Positions 44,796 through 53,421 of a stretch of DNA of 64,000 nucleotides are shown here, in pieces (positions within the stretch are counted from its first letter, which is position 1; the number at the start of each line of letters is the position of its first letter). A program made the position numbers and the translations under genes. The notes under the pieces are model-generated. The model was not told the origin of the DNA, searched no databases, and was given only the letters and a program-made list of their open reading frames with translations. The stretch comes from Ferribacterium limneticum (GTDB lineage: Bacteria > Pseudomonadota > Gammaproteobacteria > Burkholderiales > Rhodocyclaceae): positions 2,292,001 to 2,356,000 of the forward strand of contig NZ_CP075190.1 in assembly GCF_020510585.1 (NCBI RefSeq). The letters are read 5' to 3'.

Positions 44796-45145
44796 CTAAC
44801 CCTCCAATTTTATAAAAGAAAATCACGAAAAACCATTGCCCCGTCAAACATGCTTAATAATTATTTGATAAATAAATTAATATGTTTCGCCTGAATAAAT
44901 ACCGCTCGACATAAATGCATATTTCAGACCTGTGAATACGCCCGCCCCGTCCAAGTAACACGGGGGGCTATGAATACATGGAAAACGGCAGATTACGCGG
45001 TTTGCATGAAGCGCTCAAGGAAAAGGCCAGCTCAAGCGAAGGTCAGAAAACAAAAAAGCCACCCGCAGGTGGCTTTTTCATGAATTTTTGGTGCGCCCGA
45101 GACGATGAATCTGGGCACTGGGCTGAGGTCATACCATTTTTAACT
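44796..45145. other. Right flank of the AT-rich segment, with promoter region and tRNA-3'-end-like sequence
   Basis: About 44800-44930 is very AT-rich and should hold the promoter of the minus-strand gene. A 110-codon open frame here crosses a terminator and is not accepted. At 45090-45101, read on the minus strand, TCGGGCGCACCA resembles a tRNA acceptor end with CCA, preceded by a degraded T-arm-like ATTCATC; the direct repeat GACGATGAATC (45101-45111) overlaps it. This may be a decayed attachment site. Confidence 0.4.
45051..45079 (-). terminator. Terminator downstream of cysB
   Basis: AGCCACC (45057-45063) pairs with GGTGGCT (45068-45074), with six A residues on the left (a T-run on the minus strand) and five T residues on the right. 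It lies about 70 bases after the cysB stop. Confidence 0.8.
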
Positions 45146-46081
45146 TTACTCTGCGCCATTCTGAGGTTTCAAGACTGCCTTGATCGCCTCTTCGCCAAGA
45201 TCCGGGCAAACCTTCTCAATGAAGGCATGTACGTAGCTACGCAAATAGGTGCCACGGCGTACTGCGATGCGTGTTGTGTTGGCCGGGAACAGATCTGGAA
45301 CTGGTATTAGCGCCAGATTGCGGTCCTGTTCCGCATCGTAGGCTACGGATGCGACGATTCCGACCCCCAGACCCAGATTGACATAGGTCTTGATCACATC
45401 GGCATCGATTGCCGAGAGCACGATATCCGGAACAATGCCGGCATCGGCAAAACCCTTGTCGATGTGTGCCCGCCCAGTGAAACCCTCGTGATAGGTGATG
45501 ATGGGGTATTCGCCCAGTGCTTCGAGCGTCACCTTTTCGAGAGCAAGCAAGGGATGGCCTTCCGGAACGATTACCGCGTGGTGCCATGAATAAAACGGAA
45601 ACGAGGCCAGCTCGGGAACCTTGTCGAGTGACTCGGTGGCAATCCCCACGTCGGCCTGTCCCGTTTCGACCAGTTCGGCGATCTCACGCGGGCTGCCCTG
45701 CAACAGGGTCAGATGAACCTTGGGGTAATCGGCCTTGAACCACTGGATGATCTTCGGCAGCGCATAGCGGGCCTGCGTGTGGGTGGTTGCCACGACGAAA
45801 TGGCCGGTCTCCCGGCTGGCAAACTGGTCAGCAATACGGCGCAGATTCTGCGTGTCGAGCAGGATGCGTTCGACGACGCTGACCAGTTCCTTGCCGGGTT
45901 CGGTCAAGCCGAGCAAACGCTTGCCGCGGCGGATGAAAACCTCGATGCCGAGTTCGTCTTCAAGATCCTTGATGTGCTTGCTGACCCCGGGTTGCGAAGT
46001 GTAGAGGGCATTGGCCACCTCGGTCAGGTTGAAGTCCTGGCGCACTGTCTCGCGGACGATTCTGAGTTGCTGGAAATTCAT
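45146..46081 (-). CDS. cysB: CysB-family LysR regulator
   Basis: 311 residues, slightly shorter than E. coli CysB. Winged helix MNFQQLRIVRETVRQDFNL, then LTEVANALYTSQPGVSKHIKDLE (split), and a co-inducer domain with TTHTQARYALPKI, YHEGFTGRAHID and SAIDADVIKTYVNLGLGVGI, all strongly CysB-like (the TTHTQARY and GFTGR blocks bind sulfate or acetylserine). CysB activates sulfate-assimilation genes when N-acetylserine accumulates. It follows cysA on the same strand after 22 bases. Confidence 0.95.
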   Translation of the reverse strand: MNFQQLRIVRETVRQDFNLTEVANALYTSQPGVSKHIKDLEDELGIEVFIRRGKRLLGLTEPGKELVSVVERILLDTQNLRRIADQFASRETGHFVVATTHTQARYALPKIIQWFKADYPKVHLTLLQGSPREIAELVETGQADVGIATESLDKVPELASFPFYSWHHAVIVPEGHPLLALEKVTLEALGEYPIITYHEGFTGRAHIDKGFADAGIVPDIVLSAIDADVIKTYVNLGLGVGIVASVAYDAEQDRNLALIPVPDLFPANTTRIAVRRGTYLRSYVHAFIEKVCPDLGEEAIKAVLKPQNGAE

Positions 46082-46103
46082 TGCTTTCTCCCTGTCACGG
46101 CCG

Positions 46104-47174
46104 TCAGGCGGCTATTTTTTCGTTGTTCTGGAAAACGCGGATATTGCGTGGCCGCACCGACACATCGTCACCTTCACGCAGGCCAAGCGCGGCAAGCGTG
46201 TCACGCAGCACCGAGACTTCCAGCAACTCGCCGTTCTGGCGCGTCAGCTCGACCTGGGCCAGCGGACCAATGGCGATAACGCGCAAGATTTTGGCCGGCA
46301 GGCCAGTTCCCGGTGCATTGGCCGGCAACAGGTCGAATTCGTGCGGCCGGACAAAACCGATGGCTGAATCGGTCGCATCGTGTTCGCTGCCGACGGCCAG
46401 CGCGTGCTCGCCAACATGCAGGTGGCCGTCTTCGACCCGGCCATGGAACAGATTGACCGAGCCCAGGAAGCTCGCGACAAAAGGCGTGGCTGGATGGTCG
46501 TAGACCACGTCCGGTGCACCGATTTGCTCGACCTTGCCCTTGTTCATCAGCACTACGCGGTCGGAGACTTCCAAAGCCTCTTCCTGGTCGTGCGTCACGA
46601 AAACGCTGGTCACATGGATTTCGTCATGCAACTGGCGCAACCAGCGACGGAGCTCCTTGCGTACCTTGGCATCGAGGGCGCCGAACGGCTCGTCCAATAA
46701 CAAGACTTTCGGTTCAACGGCCAAGGCTCGCGCCAGGGCGATACGCTGACGTTGGCCGCCGGACAGTTGCGATGGAAAGCGATCGGCCAACCAACCAAGT
46801 TGAACGAGATCAAGAAGGCGCGTCACACGCTTGCGGATTTCCGCTTCGTTTGGACGGAACTTGCGCGGCTTGACGCGCAGACCAAAAGCCACGTTATCGA
46901 ACACCGTCATGTGGCGGAACAGCGCGTAATGCTGGAAGACGAAGCCGACCTCACGTTCGCGGACATGGCGATCCGAAGCGTCGTCCCCTTCGAGCAGGAT
47001 TTGTCCCTGATCGGCGAACTCCAGGCCAGCGATGATGCGCAACAACGTCGTCTTGCCGCAGCCCGACGGGCCCAGCAAGGCAACCAGTTCGCCGGAAGGA
47101 ATGTCGATGGATACGTCGTTCAGCGCATGAAAGGCACCAAAGTGCTTGCTGATGTTGCGGACGGCGATACTCAT
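46104..47174 (-). CDS. cysA: Sulfate/thiosulfate ABC transporter ATP-binding protein
   Basis: 356 residues from ATG 47174. ABC ATPase with Walker [10 protein letters not shown], signature [16 protein letters not shown], Walker [17 protein letters not shown], switch His in [11 protein letters not shown], and a C-terminal TOBE-like domain ([12 protein letters not shown]). It energises the CysTW permease. Unusually no cysT, cysW or sulfate-binding protein gene is upstream; the next gene on this strand is unrelated. The permease must be encoded elsewhere, or this copy is an orphan. Confidence 0.93.
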   Translation of the reverse strand: MSIAVRNISKHFGAFHALNDVSIDIPSGELVALLGPSGCGKTTLLRIIAGLEFADQGQILLEGDDASDRHVREREVGFVFQHYALFRHMTVFDNVAFGLRVKPRKFRPNEAEIRKRVTRLLDLVQLGWLADRFPSQLSGGQRQRIALARALAVEPKVLLLDEPFGALDAKVRKELRRWLRQLHDEIHVTSVFVTHDQEEALEVSDRVVLMNKGKVEQIGAPDVVYDHPATPFVASFLGSVNLFHGRVEDGHLHVGEHALAVGSEHDATDSAIGFVRPHEFDLLPANAPGTGLPAKILRVIAIGPLAQVELTRQNGELLEVSVLRDTLAALGLREGDDVSVRPRNIRVFQNNEKIAA

Positions 47175-47250
47175 GAGGCGATCTCCAATACGTGTTGTCT
47201 GTTCCTGCTGCAACGCAGCATCGATGACTCAGTGTATTGAAGCGGCTTTA

Positions 47251-47266
47251 TAAGTAGAAATACTTA
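47251..47266. promoter_or_regulatory. Candidate regulator-binding palindrome upstream of cysA
   Basis: TAAGTA GAAA TACTTA is a perfect inverted repeat with 6-bp arms, in an AT-rich region 77 bases upstream of the cysA start. Its position suits an activator such as CysB. Identification is by position and symmetry only. Confidence 0.45.
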
Positions 47267-47369
47267 ATTCTAAAAAGCTAATGCAAATATTGAATAAGCA
47301 AATCTTTCGCCACACGGGTGATTTTTTACGCAACGAAGGGGCTGTTGCACCTGAGCCGAGCCAGAATGC

Positions 47370-47783
47370 TTAAGCTGCGCCCTTGTTCTCAGGAAAATTC
47401 TCGCCCTCCTGCTGCACGACATAGCCGTGAGTGCGCAACAAGCGCACCGCCGATTCAATATTGCGGCGAATTCGTTTCGGCAGGTGTTGCCGCGGAATAC
47501 CGGCGACTTCGGGTGGCTTCAACTCGAAACCGTGCAAACCCAACCACTCGGTGATTGCCGCCAGTCCCTTGTTGCCAATCCCTTCCGCCTGCTGCAGACG
47601 GCGGTAACCCAACGCAGCCACTTCCTCCGGCGTGAATTCATGCCGATCGAAAATCTTCCTGAGCGCGTTGCGCTGCAATGTTGGCAGTTGATTCGCCGCC
47701 GACGGAACGGCGGATACAGATTGCCCATCGCCCGATGTTTCGGACGCATTTGTTGCCGGGCAATCACTCATGTCATCGGCCAT
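47370..47783 (-). CDS. Hypothetical protein with RNA-polymerase-alpha-CTD-like helix-hairpin-helix
   Basis: 137 residues. A Ser/Ala-rich N-terminal part is followed by about 60 residues (TPEEVAALGYRRLQQAEGIG, NKGLAAITEWLGLHGFEL) that closely follow the fold pattern of the alpha subunit C-terminal domain: helix, LxxAEGIGNKGLxxI hairpin, helix. The alpha-CTD binds UP elements and activators. No N-terminal polymerase domain is present. It ends about 195 bases upstream of the cysA start on the same strand. A DNA-binding role is plausible but inferred. Confidence 0.55.
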   Translation of the reverse strand: MADDMSDCPATNASETSGDGQSVSAVPSAANQLPTLQRNALRKIFDRHEFTPEEVAALGYRRLQQAEGIGNKGLAAITEWLGLHGFELKPPEVAGIPRQHLPKRIRRNIESAVRLLRTHGYVVQQEGENFPENKGAA

Positions 47784-48093
47784 GGGAATCGTATGGAAAA
47801 TTCATTTGCCGGCAAGCTTAGAGCGACAAAACTTTCAACAGAACGACAAAATTCGCATATCGATATTCCGGAGAACGCAGGCGACAAGCGCTTCCATATC
47901 GCTTTGACGTCTTAACTTATGCGAAAAGATTCGTTGGACTCAGCGCTCAATTCAAGCACATTGCGAACCGTCAAAACCACGGTCTGAAGACCGGGCCAAT
48001 AACATCCGGGCCGACATCCTGACCCGCCCCCCCCTTTGTAGCCGTGGCACCGGGCCAACCGGATCCACGGCTTTTTTTACATCAAGGAAACCT
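47784..48093. other. Intergenic region with terminator-like hairpin
   Basis: 310 bases between divergent genes. No ORF accepted. The right part contains the hairpin listed at 48040. Confidence 0.5.
48040..48079 (+). terminator. Hairpin with T-run just before the 48094 gene
   Basis: AGCCGTGG (48040-48047) pairs with CCACGGCT (48065-48072), followed by seven T residues. It faces the downstream gene, so it either ends an upstream transcript or acts as an attenuator. Confidence 0.65.
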
Positions 48094-48651
48094 ATGTCCG
48101 GCAAAACCTTCGTCGACGCCAATTACCGTTTCATTGCCGCCTACCAGGAGGTCAATGCGCGCATCGTCCAGCGCCAGCAAGCCTTGGCGCTCTTTGTTAC
48201 GCTTACGGCCACCCTGCTCGCCGGCCTGCTCGCCCTCCACCCGGGCGGCAACGGACGCCAACTGCCAGTCGAGTGGCTAGTCTTCGGCTTTCCGGTAACC
48301 AGCCTTTGCCTGGCTTTCCTCAACTACAAGGCGGAGCGCGCCATCACCAACCTGCGCTCATTTCTTTCGGCGCTGGAAAAGCTCGACGCCGCGCACGAGC
48401 GCCTGCCCAGCTACAACACCGACCCGCGCTGGGCGCATGGCGTCAACAAGGTACGCCGTTTCCACGACATCGCGGCCGCCATCCTGGCTACCGGGGCCAA
48501 CGGAATCGGCATCGGCGTCGTCCTGCAACTCTACCCGGAGCGCTTGGCCGACAAACCGTTCGTGCTCTATCTGCTGGTGCTCGGCGCCATTGTTTCCGTA
48601 CTCGCCCTGCTCGTCATTCCGCGCTGGAGTTATCGCCCGCTCGAAGACTGA
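48094..48651 (+). CDS. Hypothetical four-helix membrane protein
   Basis: 185 residues, AAGGA before the ATG. Hydrophobic segments at about 26-47, 60-80, 128-148 and 155-176. Between helices 2 and 3 lies a hydrophilic loop (ALEKLDAAHERLPSYNTDPRW). No family named. The start lies 15 bases after a terminator-like hairpin. Its stop is 12 bases before the MocR-type regulator, so they may be co-transcribed. Confidence 0.65.
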   Translation: MSGKTFVDANYRFIAAYQEVNARIVQRQQALALFVTLTATLLAGLLALHPGGNGRQLPVEWLVFGFPVTSLCLAFLNYKAERAITNLRSFLSALEKLDAAHERLPSYNTDPRWAHGVNKVRRFHDIAAAILATGANGIGIGVVLQLYPERLADKPFVLYLLVLGAIVSVLALLVIPRWSYRPLED

Positions 48652-48663
48652 TACCATCCCGGC

Positions 48664-50112
48664 ATGAGCCGTTACCAGGAACTCGCCGCCGCCACGGAAA
48701 AACTCATCGCCGACCGGCTGCTCCGCCCCGGCGACCGCCTGCCCTCAATCCGCCAGGCCTGCCAAACAAACAAGATCAGCCCGATCACGGTCAGTTCCGC
48801 CTACCAGTTGCTGGAAAGCCGGGGGCTGATCGAAGCCCGGCCCAAATCCGGCTATTTCGTCCGTGCCCGGCTTGGCCGGAGATTGTCCGAACCGGCCATG
48901 AGCCAGCCAGGCAGCGGATCGACCGGGCTGGCCGTCAGCGATTTCATTTTCCGTATTCTCGACAGCATCAAGGACAGTGCTGTCGTCCCATTCGGTTCCA
49001 GCTTTCCTGCGCCAGAACTGTTCCCGCTCGACCGACTCGGCCGCGCGCTGGCCAGCGCCGCCCGTCAATTAAGCCCGCAGGACACGTTGGCCGACCTGCC
49101 GCCCGGCAATGCCGAGCTGCGTCGACTGCTCGCCTTGCGCTACCAGAGCCACGGCGCGACCGTTTCGCCCGACGAGATCATTATCACGGCCGGCGCCATG
49201 GAAGGCCTCAACCTTTGCCTACAGGCCGTCACCCAGCCGGGTGACCTGATCGCCGTCGAATCGCCGACTTTCTACGCGACCCTGCAGGCGGCCGAGCGAC
49301 TCGGCCTCAAGGTCGTCGAGATTCCCAGCCATCCGCGCGACGGACTCAGCCTGGAAGCGCTGGCCGAGGTTCTGGCGCAGCACCCGGTCAAGGCCTGCCT
49401 GTCCATGCTCAACTTCTCCAACCCGACCGGCAGCCTGATGCCGGACGAGCGAAAAAAGGCGCTGATCGAACTGTTACGTCAGCATCAGGTGCCGCTCATC
49501 GAGGACGACGTCTATGCCGAATTGCATTTCGGCCCGACGCCGCCGCTGTGCAGCAAGGCGCTCGACAGTGATGGGCTGGTCATGCACGTCTCGTCGTTTT
49601 CCAAATGCCTGGCCCCAGGCTACCGAATCGGCTGGGTGGCGGCCGGGCGCCATGTCGAGCTGATCCGCCGGCAAAAACTGACGACCAGTCTGGCCACCAG
49701 CGCGCCGATCCAGGCTGCATTGGCGATCTACCTCAAGCAAGGCGGCTACGACAAACACCTGCGGCAGTTGCGCAGCAAACTGGCCGCGCAGGAAGCCCGC
49801 CTGATCGAATGGGTAGCGCGCTATTTCCCGGCCGGCACCCGGGTATCGCGCCCGCAAGGCGGCTATTTCCTGTGGCTCGAACTGCCTGCCGGCTGCGATG
49901 CGCTCACCGTCCACGAGCAGGCTCTGGCCCACGACATCAGCACGGCGCCGGGCCCGATCTTCTCGGCCAAGCGTGAATACAGACACTTTCTCCGGCTCAA
50001 CTTCGGCCACCCGGAAGACGCACGCCAGGAAGCCGCCATCGAACAGCTTGGACAACTGATCGATCATCAGCTCGCCAACTCATCTGTTCCTATTAAAAAC
50101 ACGACAATCTGA
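48664..50112 (+). CDS. MocR-type GntR regulator with aminotransferase domain
   Basis: 482 residues. N-terminal GntR winged helix (LIADRLLRPGDRLPSIRQACQ with NKISPITVSSAYQLLESRGLIE following) and a C-terminal fold-type I aminotransferase domain. The PLP Lys is in SSFSKCLAPGYRIGW (about 313) and the Asp/Tyr PLP contacts in LIEDDVYAEL are present. MocR regulators often control pyridoxal or GABA/taurine metabolism; the target is unknown here. The upstream membrane-protein gene is the likely candidate partner by distance. Confidence 0.92.
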   Translation: MSRYQELAAATEKLIADRLLRPGDRLPSIRQACQTNKISPITVSSAYQLLESRGLIEARPKSGYFVRARLGRRLSEPAMSQPGSGSTGLAVSDFIFRILDSIKDSAVVPFGSSFPAPELFPLDRLGRALASAARQLSPQDTLADLPPGNAELRRLLALRYQSHGATVSPDEIIITAGAMEGLNLCLQAVTQPGDLIAVESPTFYATLQAAERLGLKVVEIPSHPRDGLSLEALAEVLAQHPVKACLSMLNFSNPTGSLMPDERKKALIELLRQHQVPLIEDDVYAELHFGPTPPLCSKALDSDGLVMHVSSFSKCLAPGYRIGWVAAGRHVELIRRQKLTTSLATSAPIQAALAIYLKQGGYDKHLRQLRSKLAAQEARLIEWVARYFPAGTRVSRPQGGYFLWLELPAGCDALTVHEQALAHDISTAPGPIFSAKREYRHFLRLNFGHPEDARQEAAIEQLGQLIDHQLANSSVPIKNTTI

Positions 50113-50177
50113 ATCTGTTCCTGTTTTTGCGCCGGTGATCTACTCCCCGCTCATCATCATCGAGTGGGAAAAGCCGC

Positions 50178-51554
50178 ATGAGCCAGGTCGTCAGCAAGGT
50201 ACGCGCCGCCAAATTGGAGTTGTACCGCAAGCAGGGAAAAATCCACGCCAAGGCTGTTGACGGCCGTTTCAACCGGCTCCGCTGGCTCATGGTCTGGCTG
50301 ACCCAGGGCATTTTCTACGGCATGTGCTGGCTGCCTTGGGAAGTCTCCGGTCAACTGCGCCAGGCCGTGCTTTTCGACATCGCCCATGAAAAACTCTACC
50401 TGTTCGGCCTGGTCCTCTGGCCGCAGGATGCCCTGCTGCTTGCCCTCGTGCTGCTCATTGCGGCCACCGGATTGTTTCTGGTCACGGCGCTGGCCGGCCG
50501 GCTGTTCTGCGGCTTCGCCTGCCCGCAAACGGTGTACACGAGCATTTTTGTCTGGATCGAAGGCAAGATCGAAGGCGACCATCTGGCCCGCCTGCAACTG
50601 GACCAAGGGCCTTTGACCGTCAAAAAAGTGGTGCTCAAGGGCAGCAAGCACCTGATCTGGTTGCTCATCGCGGGCTGGACGGCGATCACCTTCGTCGGCT
50701 ACTTCACACCGATCCGCGAATTGCTGCCCAGCCTGCCGGGCTGGAACGTCGGTCCGTGGGAGGGCTTCTGGCTGATCTTCTATGCCGCCTTCACTTACGT
50801 CCAGGCCGGGCTGGCCCGCGAGGCCGTCTGCCAGCACATGTGCCCTTACTCGCGCTTCCAGGGCGTCATGTTCGATCCGGCCACGCGCTCGGTCAGCTAC
50901 GACCAACCGCGCGGCGAACCGCGGCGGGCTGCCGGCGATGCCAAGGCCGGCGACTGCATCGATTGCGGCATCTGCGTCCAGGTCTGCCCGACCGGCATCG
51001 ACATCCGCGACGGCCTGCAATACGAGTGCATCAACTGTGGCCTGTGCATTGACGCCTGCGACCAGGTGATGACGCGGATCGGCAGCCCGACCGGCCTCAT
51101 CCGCTTTGCCCCGGAAGCATCGTCGGCCGGCGCCAGGCAAGGTCGGTGGTATCAGCGGCCGCGCGTGGCACTCTACGCCCTGCTCCTGCTGGGTTTTTGC
51201 GCCCTTGGCTTGTGGACGCTCAGCCAGCGTTCCCTGTTGCGTGTCGATATCCTGCGCGACCGCAATGTCCTTTCCCGCGAAACAGCTGACGGCCGAATCG
51301 AGAACGCCTACCAGCTACAGATCATGAACCTCACGGAAATGCCCCAGCAATATCAGGTCAGCCTCGATGCTGGCAGCCCGTTCAACATCGTTGGCGAGCG
51401 CACGATCCAGGTCGGCGCCGGCAGCATCGTTCCTTTCCAACTCACGCTGTCGGCCGGCGCAGAAGCCCTGCCCGCTGGCACCCACTCCGTCGCCTTCCTC
51501 ATTGCTTCCGGGGAGATGCATACCCGCGAAAGCAGCACCTTCCGAATGCCCTGA
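50178..51554 (+). CDS. ccoG: Cytochrome c oxidase accessory protein CcoG (FixG/RdxA)
   Basis: 458 residues with about five membrane helices. Ferredoxin motifs: CIDCGICVQVCP and CINCGLCIDACD (about 259-294), plus CGFACPQTVY in the second loop and CPYSRFQG. The C-terminal part is a soluble Ig-like periplasmic domain. CcoG reduces copper(II) for cbb3 oxidase assembly. No ccoNOP genes are next to it. GGGAAAA precedes the ATG. Confidence 0.95.
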   Translation: MSQVVSKVRAAKLELYRKQGKIHAKAVDGRFNRLRWLMVWLTQGIFYGMCWLPWEVSGQLRQAVLFDIAHEKLYLFGLVLWPQDALLLALVLLIAATGLFLVTALAGRLFCGFACPQTVYTSIFVWIEGKIEGDHLARLQLDQGPLTVKKVVLKGSKHLIWLLIAGWTAITFVGYFTPIRELLPSLPGWNVGPWEGFWLIFYAAFTYVQAGLAREAVCQHMCPYSRFQGVMFDPATRSVSYDQPRGEPRRAAGDAKAGDCIDCGICVQVCPTGIDIRDGLQYECINCGLCIDACDQVMTRIGSPTGLIRFAPEASSAGARQGRWYQRPRVALYALLLLGFCALGLWTLSQRSLLRVDILRDRNVLSRETADGRIENAYQLQIMNLTEMPQQYQVSLDAGSPFNIVGERTIQVGAGSIVPFQLTLSAGAEALPAGTHSVAFLIASGEMHTRESSTFRMP

Positions 51555-51674
51555 GATGGCGCTCCGCAATCCCCTCGACACCGCGCATGTCTATAAGCAC
51601 ATAACCAATTCGTCATTCCCGCCAGCGGGCATCGGTCGGAAAATGAGGCCATAAAATTTTTCCAAGGTTTCATC

Positions 51675-52196
51675 ATGGCCAAGACCCTGATCGTTCCCGG
51701 CCTGCGCAACAGCGGGCCGACCCACTGGCAAAGCTGGTTTGAAACCCAGTTGCCCGATACCCATCGGGTTGAACAGGCCGACTGGGAACGCACCTGCCTT
51801 TCCGACTGGGCGGCACGCGTCCGCGAAGAAATCGATGCCATTGGCGAAGCGGTATGGATTGTTGCCCACAGCTTCGGCTGCCTGGCCACCGTTACCGCCG
51901 CTTTCGAGCGCCAGGACCGCATTCTGGGCGCCTTGCTCGTCGCCCCTGCCGACCCGCATCGCTTCGGCGAGCCGACCGTCCTGCTCGAAGAAAAATTGCA
52001 ATTCCCGAGCCTGGTCGTCGCCAGCACCAACGACCCCTGGGTCAAGGCCAGCGTCGCGGAATACTGGGCCGGGCAATGGGGCAGCGCGCATCTCAACATC
52101 GGGGAAGCCGGCCATATCAACGTCGACTCGGGGCATGGCCCCTGGCCTGAAGGTCTCCGTCTGTTCGAGTTGTTGCGCGCCGACAAAATTCTATAG
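51675..52196 (+). CDS. RBBP9/YdeN-type serine hydrolase
   Basis: 173 residues of the small alpha/beta hydrolase family. Starts MAKTLIVPGLRNSGPTHWQSW, nucleophile elbow VAHSFGCLA (about 70, Ser), acid in TNDPWVKAS and His in GEAGHINVDSGHGPWPEG near the C-terminus. Substrate unknown; RBBP9 relatives are broad serine hydrolases. It stands between ccoG and the small ORF before the ArsR gene. Confidence 0.88.
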   Translation: MAKTLIVPGLRNSGPTHWQSWFETQLPDTHRVEQADWERTCLSDWAARVREEIDAIGEAVWIVAHSFGCLATVTAAFERQDRILGALLVAPADPHRFGEPTVLLEEKLQFPSLVVASTNDPWVKASVAEYWAGQWGSAHLNIGEAGHINVDSGHGPWPEGLRLFELLRADKIL

Positions 52197-52291
52197 ATGA
52201 AAATCTGATAAGCATTGAACAATTCATTCTTTTTGATTGTTAGGCAACTCCCTAAACTGGCCCCATCGATCTTCTCTTCCGGAGTTTCCGC

Positions 52292-52375
52292 ATGTTCAAA
52301 TTTGGCCTGTTTTTCGGGTTGACCGTAGTAATCGGCCTGGGCAGCGCTTTTGGCCAGATCTATCTGAAGAAATAA
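52292..52375 (+). CDS. 27-residue membrane peptide encoded by a dispersed-element copy
   Basis: ATG at 52292 (GGAG upstream) reads through copy 10 of the dispersed element as FKFGLFFGLTVVIGL, a hydrophobic helix with a C-terminal basic YLKK. It stops one base before the ATG of the ArsR-type regulator. The open frame uses the TTG ACC frame of the element, the same frame as in the tautomerase gene. Whether it is a genuine peptide is uncertain, but the ribosome site and spacing fit. Confidence 0.5.
   Translation: MFKFGLFFGLTVVIGLGSAFGQIYLKK
52294..52334 (+). repeat. Dispersed element, copy 10
   Basis: TTCAAATTTGGCC arm, TGTTTTTC tract, core GGGTTGACCGTAG, then TAATCGG. It covers nearly all of a micro-ORF directly before the ArsR gene. 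Confidence 0.75.
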
Positions 52376-52376
52376 C

Positions 52377-52670
52377 ATGGCCAACAACTGGAGCGAAAAG
52401 GAAATCGAGCTGACTGCCCACCGCTTCAAGGCGGTCGCTCACCCTCTCCGTCTCGGCATCGTCTGTCTGCTGGCGCAAGGCGAACGGACGGTCGGCGATA
52501 TCTGCAACGAACTGGGCACCACGCAGCCGAATATCTCGCAGCACCTCCTCCAGCTTCATAACCAGCACCTGCTCAAATCGCGCAAGGACGCCAACCGCGT
52601 TTACTACGCCATCGCTGATCAGCGGCTGAGCGTGATCATTGGCATGTTGCAGGAAATCTACTGCAACTGA
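52377..52670 (+). CDS. ArsR-family transcriptional regulator
   Basis: 97 residues. Winged helix with AVAHPLRLGIVCLLAQGERTV, recognition region TTQPNISQHLLQLHNQHLLKSRK and DANRVYYAI. Three Cys are present (LGIVCLL, GDICNEL, and the penultimate residue EIYCN), but no ELCVCDL metal-binding motif. Its ligand (metal, sulfide or redox) cannot be fixed. Translation is coupled to the micro-ORF just upstream. Confidence 0.9.
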   Translation: MANNWSEKEIELTAHRFKAVAHPLRLGIVCLLAQGERTVGDICNELGTTQPNISQHLLQLHNQHLLKSRKDANRVYYAIADQRLSVIIGMLQEIYCN

Positions 52671-52749
52671 GCGCCCTGCCCGTTTATTGGGCAGTCGATG
52701 TAAAACAGTTCTGCAACAGCGCCTTAGGCCATCAACCCCGAACCAGCCC

Positions 52750-52785
52750 CCAGGCTTATCCACAGGAAATGGGGATAAGCACTGG
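52750..52785. repeat. Imperfect inverted repeat with DnaA-box-like sequence
   Basis: CCAGGCTTATCC pairs with GGATAAGCACTGG (one extra base) around an 11-base loop. The left arm carries TTATCCACA (52756-52764). It lies between the convergent ArsR and DnrO-like genes and lacks a T-run, so it is either a weak terminator or a protein-binding site. Confidence 0.5.
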
Positions 52786-52801
52786 CAGGCAGGATGCCGA
52801 C

Positions 52802-53296
52802 TTAGTGGGCAATCGGCTTGAAATCCGGATCGGCAAAATAGTCGGCGTATTTTTCCAGCGTGCCGATTACCTTCACGGCACCGTCGATGCGCTTGGCCTT
52901 CCTGAGCTTGCCGCTCATCTGTTCGGCCCCCTCCAGCAGTTCGGCAACGATCAGATGCAGTTGGGCATCCGCCTCGGGCGCCAGCTTGCAATTGCGGACG
53001 ATGGCGGCGACCTCGTTCTCGACCACATGCGCCAACTTGCCATAGCCGGCATTCGATAATTTACCCTCATGGATAGCATGCAGCGAGGAATCGACGGACT
53101 GGCGGATATTCGCCATCGATTGCCGCAACTGGGCATCGGTTTGCCACTTATTCCCGTTGTCCAACTGCAGCGTCGCGGAGCTGCCGTGATGGTGCCCGTG
53201 GCTATCGTGTGCCGGTGTGGCCGCGCTGAGCGAGCCAGCGCTCAGGCCGAGGGACAGAATCAGCACACCTGCAATCGTTACCCGTTTTTTTGTCAT
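52802..53296 (-). CDS. Histidine-rich periplasmic protein (DnrO-like)
   Basis: 164 residues with a signal peptide (about 1-26). The mature N-terminus is His-rich (AHDSHGHHHGSS), followed by a helical domain (AQLRQSMANIRQSVDSSLHAI, LAHVVENEVAAIVRNCKL, EAQLHLIVAELLEGAEQM-type) and a terminal HADYFADPDF-type stretch. It resembles the small DnrO-type or cytochrome-b562-like proteins seen near denitrification or metal genes; assignment is tentative. It is convergent with the ArsR gene. Confidence 0.6.
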   Translation of the reverse strand: MTKKRVTIAGVLILSLGLSAGSLSAATPAHDSHGHHHGSSATLQLDNGNKWQTDAQLRQSMANIRQSVDSSLHAIHEGKLSNAGYGKLAHVVENEVAAIVRNCKLAPEADAQLHLIVAELLEGAEQMSGKLRKAKRIDGAVKVIGTLEKYADYFADPDFKPIAH

Positions 53297-53421
53297 GCAT
53301 TCTCTCCGTTATTTTTAGCGCCACACAACGCAAGGGTGGAAGCTTAACGATGGCGCAATCTGCTCACTATGATCGAAAACAAAATCCGCTAACCGGCTCC
53401 CGATCCAGCCGAAAAAGGGCG

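Noticed and set aside
45078..45115. Possible tRNA gene
   Set aside because: Only the acceptor-end-like TCGGGCGCACCA is visible; there is no proper T-arm, anticodon or D-arm.
44978..45310. 110-codon plus-strand open frame
   Set aside because: It crosses the cysB terminator hairpin and the 3' end of cysB, and its second half is antisense to cysB.
34924..52764. Two exact TTATCCACA sequences (34924 and 52756) as an origin signal
   Set aside because: Two copies in 64 kb are within chance expectation and are 18 kb apart with no dnaA, dnaN or clustered boxes.
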